The notes under the pieces are model-generated. The model had not been told where the DNA came from. It ran no database searches and was given only the letters and a program-made list of their open reading frames with translations. From contig JBAMJV010003325.1 in NCBI GenBank assembly GCA_037951105.1, positions 1-64,000 on the forward strand: a DNA stretch of 64,000 bases, in the 5' to 3' direction. Position 1 is the first letter of the stretch. Each line of letters starts with the position of its first letter. Positions 45,701-55,690 of the stretch are shown here, piece by piece. The stretch is from Echinarachnius parma. Lineage: Eukaryota; Echinodermata; Echinoidea; Clypeasteroida; Echinarachniidae. Both the position numbers and the translations under genes were made by a program.

Positions 45701-48700
45701 ACCAAAACACACATTTTGAGCTTACCCTGTGAAAGGTGGTGAGATTATGGACAGCTTGAACCTTAGCTTGGTCAAAGCCATCTGCACATTGGTGGTGGAT
45801 AGAAAGAAAAGAGTATTGTTCTCACAGTGGGGTCTGCTATGGAGGTTCCTGTCGGCTTGGATCTACACAACAGGCATGATCGATGAAGAGGCTGTTACAA
45901 GGGTCTTACTTTATACATTCTACAACAGAATTCACAGAGTCGACAGAGTAGTTATTCATGCCAATGACACGGATGTCACAAGCAAGTCTCACTGATCTCT
46001 CACAGCTGTAGGTGAGGACAGCCCAGAATCGGCACATATCGACACTGCTGGTAAAACAAACCTGCCAATGCTTTAACATATGACATTATTCCCTGAACAC
46101 AAGAACTTGCAATGGATGTGTACATCACCAAGCAGACCAGTAAAAGGATTCCAATTTGGGAAATTTGATAGCTTAACAGTTTTTGAACAACGAGTCAGCT
46201 CTCTTGAAGCTACTGCCTCCTAGTGAGGACGCTTTTCTCCTTTGTCTCAAACGAGCTTCTCACGTCATTGTTGATAAGAATGTGCACATACCCAAGACAA
46301 ACATTCCATCATGTATAGAGTTCGGATAGTCCCTCAGTGATGGAAGTTCTAGTGTCAACTACACAGCAAGCCTGGGCAAGACAATAATCATGTTGATGGG
46401 TGCCATAATAACTGTTCCTATACATGAAGAAAGCAGTTCCATACTTTGGAATTGCTTAAAATGTTTCACCTTTATGAAAGGACCACTGCTGTTCTTTCTG
46501 TTATCCGAAGGCAACTCAGAAAAATTGGGTTTGGTACTAAGAGGAAACCAGTCTTCCTACCACTTCACATATTGCCGGGTTCCTTGAACAGAGTAGGTGA
46601 AATATATCACTGAACCCATGCTTGTTCATGAAGTCATACTTGTCAAGCTGTCTACCAGAAGCAAAATTCATAGTCATGCGCAGAACTTCATTGCTCTTGC
46701 CTGCATTGCGGCTGTTTTCCTCTTTTCTTCTTGAGATTTGTCTTGTTAGGGTGTACAAGGTGTTGAGCGTCATAAGTCTTGTTTTCTTCTTCTCACTGGA
46801 AAAGAACCCTGTTACAGTGCCTTCAAAGTTCAAAGACCCCCTTTTCACGTTGGTGAGGTTTTTTTACCGGAACAGAAGGCCCTATACGCCAATTCTATAG
46901 GTCAATCCTTAACAACAATACCCCCTTCCAAGCTTCATAATGTACCTCCTTTCTAGTAAGAGACTCTGCTTTAAACTTGTCATGTAAGCCTTCACTTACA
47001 CTTCGTCCATTCAGGGTGAGTATAGTCCTCGCTTATAATTATTGTTGGAGTCCACTGATGGTCTTGTGACCCCCTCCACCCCCCCCCCCCCCCACATAAA
47101 TACACAGACACAGACACACACACACTCACACACACACACTCACACACACACCTCTGTATCTGATTCAAATGATGAAAAGTTATGATGTTTCAGATGGATT
47201 TTGTATCATTTTATCACAATCTAAGCAAATTAATACATTTACAACTCATATTCTTATGTATTTGTTTGTTTTTTATTGGCTTTGTTTTGTATTGAATTAT
47301 TAATTTACATAATTGGTGTCTTTGTATGATTCTCTTTATAGGTATTTAAAATGGAATTAAGTATTTAAAGATTAAGATATAGCCTATTATTAACTCTTTA
47401 AAAAGTTATTTGCATTTCATACATAAGCGCTGTATTCGAAATTTCACGTCCATGCATCACGATGTAACGACGTGTGACACATAAACCAAAAATGCAATAT
47501 GCTCACATTTGATATCAAACGATGCGCAGGACTTTAGGGAAGACCTTCATTAAAAAAAAATCTGGAATAAGCTGTGCATTGTGGTGTAAATGTGCAAGAT
47601 GTGTGACTGGGTATTCATGACCCCTAAGGCTAAAACACACTATTTAGTGCATTAGGTGTGGTTTTCTTGAAACTCATTCTGTGGACTTCCAGTAGCTAGT
47701 TCGCGAGGTTGTCCACCTAGGTTGTGATCCTAGAAGGTCCTAGAAGTCATTTCTGGTGGCCAACCTTTTACAACAGGCAAAAGCTGAAAACCTAAAAAAA
47801 TGGGCGTTTGCCCCCTGGGTATTCTGATTGAATAACGAGCTGCAATGTGCTGTATTAAAGGGTACCACCATCCAAAAATAGTATTCTTATTTAACGAAAG
47901 GTAACATCTTTAGTATTTCATTCCATCAACAAGTTCACAAAAATATTTTTCAGAAAAAAATACATAATTGGAAAATGCATCACCTTTCTAAAGCATGCGT
48001 TCATGCAGTCTGAATTGCGAAGCCTAATGCGTGCAGAGCGAACGAATCGCCCGGGAATCTATTGTCTACAAACGTACGCGTGAATAGCATTGGCGCACTC
48101 GCAAATGGTTGGCCCGTATGGAACCAGGAAATAGTGGTGGTTCCGTAATTGGTGGAAATTAATTGCTTTGTTTATGAATTACAGAACCCTTTGCAAAATG
48201 TTGGGTATCTATTTGATATCACTAAACGGTACCAAAACATATAATAATGTGTTGTTCTTTGCCTGCTGGTCCCCTTTAAGGAGAGAAGTGTGCACAGTAA
48301 AGTTATTTAATGATTAATTTGAGCTGATTTTGACTGCATTGAAGAGCCAGGAGAGCTTCTGATCCAATGTGCATGATGAGCCGCTTGGAATTCAATTCAA
48401 TTCAATTCATAAACACTTTGACTCTTCGTGTGATCCCGCGCACTTTCTCTAGAAAAGTTGATTTAATCATCCTTGGGCTAGTGCCTGGTTTATATCGCTT
48501 CCGACTATTAAGCAGTGAAAAAGGTTTCATCGGAACATCCCCCATTTCAAGGGTCTTTGTGGCTCTTGAGCACCAGTCTACATTGTAGTTGTACTCAATT
48601 CGGAGGTCTCGGGTTCGATTCTTGGCAAAGCGCATATTTCTTTGCTCATATTCAATCATTTGAAATATTTCTATTCAGTTTCATGTTTGAATTCCATATT

Positions 48701-51700
48701 ATTTGGGTGAGCTTCAAATAAATTTGTTCACATTAATTTAGGTATGCCTCTCCGTAGTCCGTGTGCAAGTGCAAAACGCATTTTATACATTTACGTACAA
48801 TTATTATGAAGAAACTGACTAGATATATAATATGACTGAAAACGAACAAAGTCAAAGAAAATGGGATTCCAGCAGCAGCGGGATTCGAACCCAAGATTTA
48901 TGGCCTTCTTCTGACTACTCGAGCAATGTCATGAAAGCGGTAAGCAAGCGCAAGGGGTTTCTGGGACGAACGCCAAACAAAGAGTATTCTATAGCTCAGT
49001 CGGTAAGACTAAGAGTAGGGAGAACGACAGAATACCGCAATCACGCATTTGTATCTGCTAACACGCAACATTTTGCTACGAAAAACCTTCAGTAAAATGA
49101 ATATTTTTCAATATTTTACCATGAAATTGGTATCCTCTTGAAGCTTAATCCTTCCTTGATCTGGATATGGCATTAGTTGTTCCTAAATCGAAGTTTTAAC
49201 ACCCCAAAAAAACAATCTGAATGCGCAGTGAGTTAGGAGACTTCGCGGTAGTCGCGGTAGCGACTGCACTTGAAGACTCCATTTTGCTTCCACAGTGCAT
49301 ACATTTTCCCAACTTCCATGCCAGAGTAGGGGTTCGTAAACTCCCTCTACGTTGAATTTGAGGCCATTTTCGTGTAGAGCAGTATCTGATCTTTCGAATG
49401 ACACCAAATTCGCCGGAATTTTTTGGAATTTTCACCTTGCAAATTGATTTTTTTGAAGGATTGTTTTGTTGACATTTTTGCATCGATTTTCGGCACAAAA
49501 ATTCGACGAAAAAATCGTTTAAAACTGGAGGAAGGAATCTGAAAAAGGTATGGAAAAGTAGTAGTTTATGAAAGTGTGTTGATTTCTCTACACATTGAAA
49601 TACATTACTATGGGAGTAGTAATAGCGCTAAGCTGCGATCATCCAATGTAAACAAATTGCCCACGTACTGATTTTGATATTTTTAGCCATGTTAAGGCAT
49701 GCGTTTTCTATTAATAGCGCTGGGGCACGTGCAGAGCATAGTTACCGTCCATCGCCTGAAACTGGCAGAACCAAACTTTGTACCTTCTACCTCTAGAATT
49801 GGAATATCTCCACTAATATTGAAGCTAATAAGTTGATTTAAGCACCATTATTTTTCTTACTTTACAAGCTTTCCAATGATATTAAAGGGCATCAAGCGTG
49901 GGGATGCTACACAGCGGGTCGCCATTTTGAACTAGGCTCGTTTGCGCGCACTGCATACACTGAGCTAACGTGCATCACGCACCGTGCGCAACGTGTAGGC
50001 AAGATGGCGCCGCGCATCTGATTTGACAAATCTGAACTACCTTTAAGTTTGTTGAGGTTCCATCAAAAAATCCAAATATCACCGAACTCCCTAGTAAGAG
50101 CGCCAGAGTAATCCGGAGGTCTTGGGTTGAATCCCGCTGAAATCCCATTTTCTTTGCTCTTGTTCAGTCAAAATGAAAATTGAAATAACTGAAGTCATGG
50201 AAGTCTGTAACCTAACCAGGCTCTGTGCGTAGCACAGAGCCTGGCATATTGAAGTGTGTGTTAGGTGTACCGCTCGTAACAATTATTGGTAAAAATAGTA
50301 TATAAGATACTATACAATTTATATCTGGTTTTATACTTACGACGGATGTTATCCATGGACATCAATGGTCCACTGTCTTGATACATGAGGCTCCATTCGG
50401 TGTATTTATTCACAAAATTAGTTTTTATCGTCCAGATTGTGGTAAGCAAAAATTCCAAAATGGTATCCGAATTTGTGTCCACAGTGCGCATGCGTGAGGT
50501 CGCAGGTCAAACTTTGGCGTACGAGCCAAGATGTGCGCGCGTTCTGCACAGCGATTGATAGTTCGTCGTCTGCTAAATCACGTCGACGGAAAATAATCAG
50601 CGATGTGCGTAGCACATCGCTGTGACGAGATGTTGATTGAAATTAAGAAGTTTTTTTGACATGAGGTGTTTTATCCCCTTTAATCAGATTATTTTTTAAT
50701 TTTGTTTACTTGTACTACACACAGAAACCCCCATATATGTCGGCGCTACACAAAATTACTATGAAAACAATGATAACCTACCTCAAATTGATTATTTATG
50801 TCGATTGTCCTTGTTAGAATCCCGCTGTGCGATGCCGACGGATCGAAAAAAAAAGCCGGATTCTAACAAGGACGATCGACATAAATAATCAATTTGAGGT
50901 AAGTTATCATTCTTTTTATAGCAATTTTGTGTAGCGCCGTCGTACATAGGTATTTTAGGGTGCAGTACAAGTAAACAAAATTTAAAAAAAATCTGCTTAA
51001 AGAGGATAAAACACCTCATCGCCCATCTACAAACATGTTCCTGCAAGATTTCGAGCGATGTATATGCCAGGCGGTTAGGTTAACATTGAGTACAGTGGCC
51101 TGGCTTATATGTATTAGTCAACCGATCGCCACTTACGCGCGGAACCGGAATAAAACCTCGCCTATATATCCCAGCATGCATTGCCGATGACTTTGGAGGC
51201 GACAGGACAATTTCGAATATTTGTGCGAAGCCGTTTGGGATTAATCATCAATTTGAGGTAAGTTATTATTCTTTTCATATAATTTCTATGTAGCGCGCAG
51301 ATAAAACGCACTTTTGTTCTCTAGAAAAGGTTAACCAAATACAAAAAAATTATAATTAAAGGTGATAAAAACACCTCATCGCAAAAACGCTACACCATTT
51401 CGATCGTCAGTAATTCACAGCTCTGTGCTACGCACAGAGCTGATCATAGTTAGGAAGTCTGAAGAAATGTTAATGTTATTGAATGAATGTTATGGCATTC
51501 TCAATCTAGACGCATGTTACTCATAAAAACAGGTATGCGGAGACGTGAAGAATGGTGCTCCTTGCAATTACATAGTATGTAAACAAAAAATGTCCGAATG
51601 ATAAAACTTATGACTACTTATGTCTACTCTAGTCTAGTACAATTTTACAAACGTTCTTCTAAACTTATACTACGCCATAATGAGTACGTGGGACTGCGCT

Positions 51701-51897
51701 TCTTTTTAATTGATTTTTTACATCATTACTCACGTTGAACTAGACCTTGAACAAGACCTCGAATTGACGGGAAGAATACTGCTACAAATTCTGCTTCCAG
51801 AGATCCACTGTTGTCTCCCTAGAACTGAACTAAGCACGTTAGAGAAGCATCTCATCACACTGGAACCCGATTTTCTAAATGTGCTGCACGCTGCCAT
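39580..51897 (-). CDS. MRPL47: MRPL47, mitochondrial large-subunit ribosomal protein uL29m (5 coding exons)
   Basis: Protein of the mitochondrial 39S subunit, the uL29 family member near the polypeptide exit tunnel. Minus-strand exons: 51897-51734, 42701-42550, 40925-40768, 40516-40340 and 39741-39580; total 813 bp, 270 codons (human 250). All junctions are GT-AG and in phase. Visible: an Arg/Ser-rich N-terminus typical of a mitochondrial presequence ([20 protein letters not shown]), the family signature [17 protein letters not shown], the L29 helices ([20 protein letters not shown] and the following [21 protein letters not shown]), and a basic C-terminus. Homology to human MRPL47 is clear in exons 2-4. 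Exon 1 rests on phase, presequence and a CAAGATGGC start context. Intron 1 is 9 kb and full of mobile DNA. Confidence 0.96.
40340..40516 (-). CDS. MRPL47: MRPL47 coding exon 4
   Basis: 177 bp, phase 0 in and out. It encodes [20 protein letters not shown], matching human VVDSMDALDKVVQEREDAL, then [20 protein letters not shown] and a link to KYMNRF. Donor TTT|gtaagta. Confidence 0.95.
40768..40925 (-). CDS. MRPL47: MRPL47 coding exon 3
   Basis: 158 bp, phase 1 in, phase 0 out. It encodes [20 protein letters not shown] and [35 protein letters not shown] is identical to the human core of the L29 fold. Its 5' half is repeated three times upstream. Confidence 0.97.
41018..41470 (-). pseudogene. 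Three tandem partial copies of MRPL47 exon 3
   Basis: Copies at 41018-41124, 41200-41300 and 41362-41470 repeat the 5' part of exon 3 ([20 protein letters not shown] region) plus about 40 bp of upstream intron (CATGGAAGAATAAACAGATT), with a period of about 170 bp. All lack the exon's 3' part and donor. The middle copy is the most diverged. Confidence 0.92.
41484..42188. mobile_element. Inverted-repeat MITE in MRPL47 intron 2
   Basis: Left TTAAAGGAGAATTCCGGACG with AGTTT and right AAATCGTGTGGAAGTCCACT with TTAAGTTAAAGG are mirror-like, next to TTAA. About 700 bp, non-coding. Confidence 0.65.
42550..42701 (-). CDS. MRPL47: MRPL47 coding exon 2
   Basis: 152 bp, phase 2 in, phase 1 out. The sequence [20 protein letters not shown] leads to [20 protein letters not shown], which aligns with human [20 protein letters not shown], just after the likely presequence cleavage region. 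Confidence 0.96.
43749..45570. mobile_element. Nested element with dispersed GTAACAGCGTGAC motifs
   Basis: ACATGTGGGCAATTCCAAG at 43749 and CTTGGAATTGCCCATGT at 45553 are mirrored ends. Between them GTAACAGCGTGAC occurs seven times: 43769, 43949, 44147, 44161, 45010 (inverted), 45029 and 45194. The 45010/45029 pair forms a hairpin. The first copy directly abuts the left end. No ORF. Confidence 0.72.
45729..46420 (+). pseudogene. Decayed ORF of a multicopy invertebrate protein family
   Basis: 45729-45995 reads [10 protein letters not shown] and on to [16 protein letters not shown] and [17 protein letters not shown] before a stop. Further on, in other frames, are [20 protein letters not shown] and PKTNIPS. 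The order E-E-A-x-T-R, V-V-I-x-x-x-D-T-D-V and L-P-P-S-E-D-A-F recalls uncharacterised multicopy proteins in echinoderm and cnidarian genomes, presumed mobile. That link is from memory. Stops and frame breaks show this copy is dead. Confidence 0.5.
47101..47150. repeat. AC dinucleotide microsatellite
   Basis: CACACACA runs follow a C tract at 47070-47093. A shorter AC run is at 36398-36416. Confidence 0.9.
47836..48360 (-). pseudogene. Duplicate of the MRPL47 exon 2 / intron 1 boundary, split by a MITE
   Basis: GAGCTGCAATGTGCTGTATT, then after the MITE GGAGAGAAGTGTGCACAGTA, TTTTGACTGCATTG and AGAGCCAGGA repeat 42690-42797 in direct orientation. The duplicated piece covers the first bases of exon 2, its acceptor and about 100 bp of intron. 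Confidence 0.9.
47859..48275 (-). mobile_element. TTAA-flanked MITE family B, copy 2
   Basis: AGGGTACCACCATCCAAAAA at the left and GCCTGCTGGTCCCCT at the right, each beside TTAA; reversed relative to the copy at 25470. It interrupts a duplicated segment whose other copy (42701-42712) lacks it, giving an empty site. Confidence 0.93.
48590..50175. repeat. tRNA-derived SINE-like fragments
   Basis: Polymerase III B-box-like GGTTCGA(A)TCC cores occur at 48608-48625 (plus), 48880-48893 (minus) and 50118-50135 (plus). Each is followed by CCCATTTTCTTTG-type sequence. An A-box-like TAGCTCAGTCGGTAAG lies at 48994. They look like broken copies of one family in both orientations. Confidence 0.6.
50216..50244. 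repeat. Palindrome 1 of the TGTGC-GTA-GCACA type
   Basis: Arms CCAGGCTCTGTGC and GCACAGAGCCTGG with a GTA loop, 13 perfect pairs. Confidence 0.93.
50598..51442. mobile_element. Hairpin-ended composite repeat
   Basis: It is bounded by palindromes CAGCGATGTGC-GTA-GCACATCGCTG (50598-50622) and CAGCTCTGTGC-TAC-GCACAGAGCTG (51418-51442). Inside, 50655-51030 is itself a fold-back: AGGTGTTTTATCC and ATTGATTATTTATGTCGAT are mirrored around 50840. A third copy of that arm lies at 51240-51390 (AATTTGAGGTAAGTTATTAT, AAAACACCTCATCG). No ORF. Confidence 0.75.
51734..51897 (-). CDS. MRPL47: MRPL47 coding exon 1 (mitochondrial presequence)
   Basis: The ATG at 51897-51895 lies in ACAAGATGGCAGCG, a context common at ribosomal and mitochondrial gene starts. 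164 bp encode [20 protein letters not shown] and a Ser/Arg-rich continuation lacking acidic residues, ending AC|gtgagtaa in phase 2. That is exactly the phase exon 2 needs (ACC = Thr). The 9-kb distance makes RNA support desirable. Confidence 0.82.
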
Positions 51898-52554
51898 CTT
51901 GTATTATTAGCACGGAAGGGCCAAGAGAGGGCGTTGAGTCTCAGAAGTGAATATAAAAATACGATAACAATGCAGCTGCGCAGCTACTAGAGCACGATCA
52001 TGACCCAGGAGTAGGGGCGTAGACAATGGGGGGGGGGGGGGATGAGGGGGATGCATCCCCCCATCTCACAAGGTGGGGGGATGACATGTACAATCACCCC
52101 CCCCCCCCCCCCAGGTTTTAGGGAAGGATATATGTTTGTGTGTGTGTTAATCTGTATACTGACGAGTGGGAAAGAAAACATTAGATGTATGAGTTAAAAG
52201 AGTAATTTATACATCCACTCTCAATTTTCGAACAGATTATCTGTTTGTTGGGTAACTTGCGTAATAGGAATATGGTCTGGGGTGAGTATTTTTTTTTGTA
52301 TACCGGGCCACGTATAGTTCCAGTGTAGGCTGGCATAGCTCTGGCTTGTGTGACGTGCACCAAATTGCACCATTTCAAGTATAATACTAATAGCCTATAA
52401 ATGCAAAATCTTCTCCGTGGGAGGGGGATACACCTTCCCTATTTGGCTCTGACCCAGCACTCGGTAGCTTCGCCCCTCGGGACTCATTCTTGGCTAGTTG
52501 TTTGAGTGATGTTGAAACTGTGCATGACACTAAATTTAAATAAAATAGTTGTGT

Positions 52555-53060
52555 TTGTGTTGGGGTGCATATTAATTTGTGTGTCAATTTATTATTTGTT
52601 TTCTTCGTGAAAATATATTACAAATATATATATTCGTGAAAATATATTTAAAATGTCTGGTCGATCAAGTCATAATACGCTTTCCCAGATACAATCAATG
52701 TTAAGCCCGAATTTGTTATCTAGGTAAGCACCATGCAGATTGCAGATGCAGATGCAGATTGCAGAAGTCCAAAAATACAAAATCTCCCTACCGTGGCAGG
52801 GGGACACCTCCCTCCCACACCCTCCCCCCGCTCAGTCACTTCGCTCCCTGTGTTGGGGTGCATATTTTATTAGTGTGTCAATTTTTGTATTCTTCATGAA
52901 AATATATATTTCTCGTCGATCAATCATAAAACGCTTTCCCAGATACAGTCAATGTTAAGCCCGAATTTCAAGTCCAAAAATACAAAAGCTCCCTACCGTG
53001 GGAGGGGGGACACCCCCACCCACACCCTCCCCCCGCTCAGTCACTTCGCTCCCTCGGGAT
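52555..53060 (+). repeat. Direct duplication with (G)n-(C)n segments
   Basis: TGTTGGGGTGCATATT, GTGTGTCAATTT, GTGAAAATATAT, ACGCTTTCCCAGATACA and CAATGTTAAGCCCGAATTT occur in order at 52555-52725 and 52849-52970. The spacer CTCCCTACCGTGG...CGCTCAGTCACTTCGCTCCC is also repeated. A reversed relative is at 52390-52490. Confidence 0.8.
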
Positions 53061-53842
53061 TGCATGGTCGCTCCGCTCCTTGCAAAATCGGGCAGATTAT
53101 GCCAAATCGTGAGCCCCCATAGGTTTTGCCTCCCCCAAATCCAAAACTGCTTCCGGCCCGCCTGGTCACGACCATCTTAACATCTAGCCCCCCCCCCCCC
53201 CCCCCCCCCCACCCACAAACACACACACACTTGGGATGACTTTCAAGCAATTGTCTTGGTCTCGACATATTTTGGCAGGTGGTCTCGGCCGCAAACAAAT
53301 TGGTCTTGGTCCGGTAAACGGCAAATCATCCCCCCAGGTGTAAGAACCTGTCTACGCCACTGCCCAGGACCAGCCCATAATATACAGGGTGCCCCCCACC
53401 CCCCCCCCCCCCCCCCCCCCTCCTCCACTCAGGTGGTCATCTGTACAGCATGTGCGTGGGGGAAAGGGGTATATTTTAGGGGCTCAGTTCTGGAGGGAAA
53501 AAAATCCAGAAAATCGTTGAAATTGGGGCCGGGTCTTTCAGCATTTTTTCCGGAAATATGTTTAATTAGGGGTAGTTTTCAAATCTGTCTTCATTAAGGG
53601 GTTAATTTTGCTAGCTTCCCTTCCAAAACGCTGTGATATGGGGAGTGGGGGGGGGGGGGGGGGTAAACCACCTTATACAGTTCCAGCCACTACTAAGTAT
53701 CAATGGCTAGTTGGCAACTTAAAAGATTACTAGTTAGTTACTTATTATCACTATCATCTAAACAGACATGGCATAGAAGCATGAGACTTAGCTGGCGGCA
53801 GGTATCAGAAATGTTGACACAGGTTAAAAAACAGTAGATTAA

Positions 53843-54242
53843 AGGGGACCACCGGGCAAAGAACAACACATTATTATATGTTGTGGTAGCGTTTTGTGAT
53901 ATCAAATAGATACCCAACATTTTGCAAAGGGTTGTGTAATTCATAATCGAAGCAATTCATTTCCACCACTTACGGAACCATTACTATTTCCTGGTTCCTT
54001 ACGGGCCAAACATTTGCGAGTGCGCCAATGCTATTCACGCGCACGTTTGTAGACAATATAGTCCTGGGCGATTCGTTGGCTCTGCAGACATTAGTCTTCG
54101 CAATTCAGACCGCATGAACACAATCATGCTTTGGAATGGTGATGCGTTTTCCAAAATTTTTTTGAACTTGTTGTTGGAATGGAATACTATTAAAGATGTT
54201 ACCTTTCTTTAATAAGAATATTATTTTTGGGTGGTGGCACCC
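53843..54242 (+). mobile_element. TTAA-type MITE family B, copy 3
   Basis: The left end AGGGGACCACCGGGCAAAGA after TTAA and the interior GCGAGTGCGCCAATGCTATT match 25470-25871. The right end (GGGTGGTGGCACCC) is decayed. Confidence 0.88.
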
Positions 54243-54401
54243 AAATGCAACTCGATTCTCATTTTGGGCACAAGGTTGCCCCCCCCCCCCCCCCTTTAGG
54301 GAATCCTTGTCCCCTTTCCCCCCATATTCTCACCCTAATTACCTCTCTATTCGCCACCCTGTATACCCCCCTTATCTGCCATACACGTTTCCCCTACCCT
54401 A

Positions 54402-54832
54402 TACAGGGTGCCCCCCCCCCCAAAAAAAAGAATGGGGTACTTGCCATAATAAAGACACATGATGACTAGCTTCACGGGATAGGATATCTTTTTACAAAGA
54501 AAAATGATATTGATACCAAGAACAGTAATTTTGATTAAGGATGTCTTAAGTGAGGCCATGTCGGGTTTCCATTTTTGTCAATTTTTACCAAGTCAGTGCC
54601 TGATAAATCGCACTTACTGCCCGTCATAGCATCGAGCAATGAACAATACATGCGCCATTATTAGTGCGCATTCAGCTGTGTGCCGAGAGAAGGGGCAATG
54701 TTGTTCATTTTTCTTTGTAAAAGATGCCATATCCCGTGAACCAAGCCATCATGTTTCTTTATTATGGCAAGTACCCCGATCCGTTTTTTTTTTTTTTTTT
54801 TTTTTTTTTTTTGGGGGGGGGGGCACCCTGTA
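54402..54832 (+). mobile_element. Mariner-like MITE, copy 3, with expanded homopolymers
   Basis: TACAGGGTGCCC at the left and GGGCACCCTGTA at the right enclose the same interior as 13803-14204 (TGCCTGATAAATCGCACTTA, TGTGCCGAGAGA). The TIRs have grown long C/A and T/G runs (54409-54428, 54785-54823). Unpaired ends of the same type at about 53382 and 54352-54363 hint at another broken copy. Confidence 0.85.
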
Positions 54833-54867
54833 CAGAGTTCGATAACATGGATAACATCATATTCTTT

Positions 54868-55112
54868 ATAGCCCGGTCACATATCAACGGATTGGGTAAA
54901 ACGGACGTCAAACGGAGAGCTAAATTATCCATCCGTTCGTCTCCGTTCGTATGCGTTTCTTGTCCGTTCCTTGTCCGGTGATGTACGTTGTTCTACATAT
55001 GTTTTGTACATAAAGCAATGGAGACGACTTTCATCACCGGATAATTTCATTTCGCAATATTTTCTATTCGTTGGGCATTCGTTTCCGCTATCCGTTGATA
55101 TCTGACCGGGCC
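54868..55112. mobile_element. Inverted-repeat MITE
   Basis: AGCCCGGTCACATATCAACG at the left and CGTTGATATCTGACCGGGCC at the right are mirrored, with subterminal ACGGACG/CGTTTCCG repeats. It is related to 32255-32457. Confidence 0.85.
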
Positions 55113-55118
55113 ATTAGT

Positions 55119-55690
55119 TATACACGTCCCATAATGGATAAAATCAACTTGTTCTGTGGTTTGAGCTTTTGGTAGAGGGTTAGAACATTCTTTAGTTATA
55201 CACGTCCCATAATGGTTCCAATCAACTTGTTCTGTGGTTTGAGCTTTTGGTAGAGGGTTTAGAGAACATTCTTTAGTTATACACGTCACATAATGGGTCC
55301 AATCAACTTGTTCTGTGGTTTGAGCTTTTGGTAGAGGGTTTATAGAACATTCTTTAGTTATACGTCCCATAATGGTTCCAATCAACTTGTTCTGTGGTTT
55401 GAGCTTTTGGTAGAGGGTTTATAGAACATTCTTTAGTTATACACGTCACATAATGGGTCCAATCAACTTGGTCTGTGGTTTGAGCTTTTGGTAGAGGGTT
55501 AGAACATTCTTTAGTATACGTCCCATAATGGTTCCAATCAACTTTTTCTGTGGTTTGAGCTTTTGGTAGAGGGTTAGAACATTCTGTAGTTATACACGTC
55601 CCATAATGGGTCCAATCAACTTGTTCTGTGGTTTGAGCTTTTGGTAGAGGGTTAGAACATTCTTTAGTTATACACGTCCCATAATGCTGC
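55119..55690 (-). repeat. Minisatellite, 7 units of 76-82 bp
   Basis: Each unit has ACACGTCCCATAATGG, AATCAACTTGTTCTGTGG and GAGCTTTTGGTAGAGGGTT and then AGAACATTCTTTAG. Units differ mainly by small indels before AGAACATTC and in TATACACGT. Minus-strand open frames across it (NPLPKAQTTEQVDW units) follow from the repeat and break where lengths change. Confidence 0.9.

Larger units (their letters stand above)
42797..47821. mobile_element. Long-TIR DNA element of about 5 kb
   Basis: Terminal inverted repeats of roughly 590 bp (42797-43385 and 47235-47821) begin TACCCAGGGGGCAAA. They stay alignable through CTTTTGCCTGTTGTAAAAGG, ACTAGCTACTGGAAGTCCAC and CTCATATTCTTATGTATTTG (right orientation). 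A TTC trinucleotide abuts both ends and may be the target duplication. The interior has a nested 1.8-kb element and a decayed ORF. I cannot assign a superfamily; a 3-bp duplication occurs in PIF/Harbinger and CACTA-type elements, but the ends match neither clearly. Confidence 0.85.
42702..51733 (-). other. MRPL47: MRPL47 intron 1 (9 kb)
   Basis: It holds a long-TIR element (42797-47821), a duplicated exon-2 boundary, a family B MITE (47859-48275), tRNA-derived SINE-like fragments (48590-50175) and hairpin-ended repeats (50216-51442). Apart from the decayed ORF inside the long-TIR element, no gene is seen. Confidence 0.85.

Noticed and set aside
46537-46848. 103-codon minus-strand frame inside the long-TIR element
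   Set aside because: Composition is plausible but no motif is recognised, and the element is decayed; it could be a shadow of another dead ORF.
55119-55690. CRISPR-like regular repeats
   Set aside because: Units are contiguous, with no unique spacers, and the context is a eukaryotic nuclear genome.
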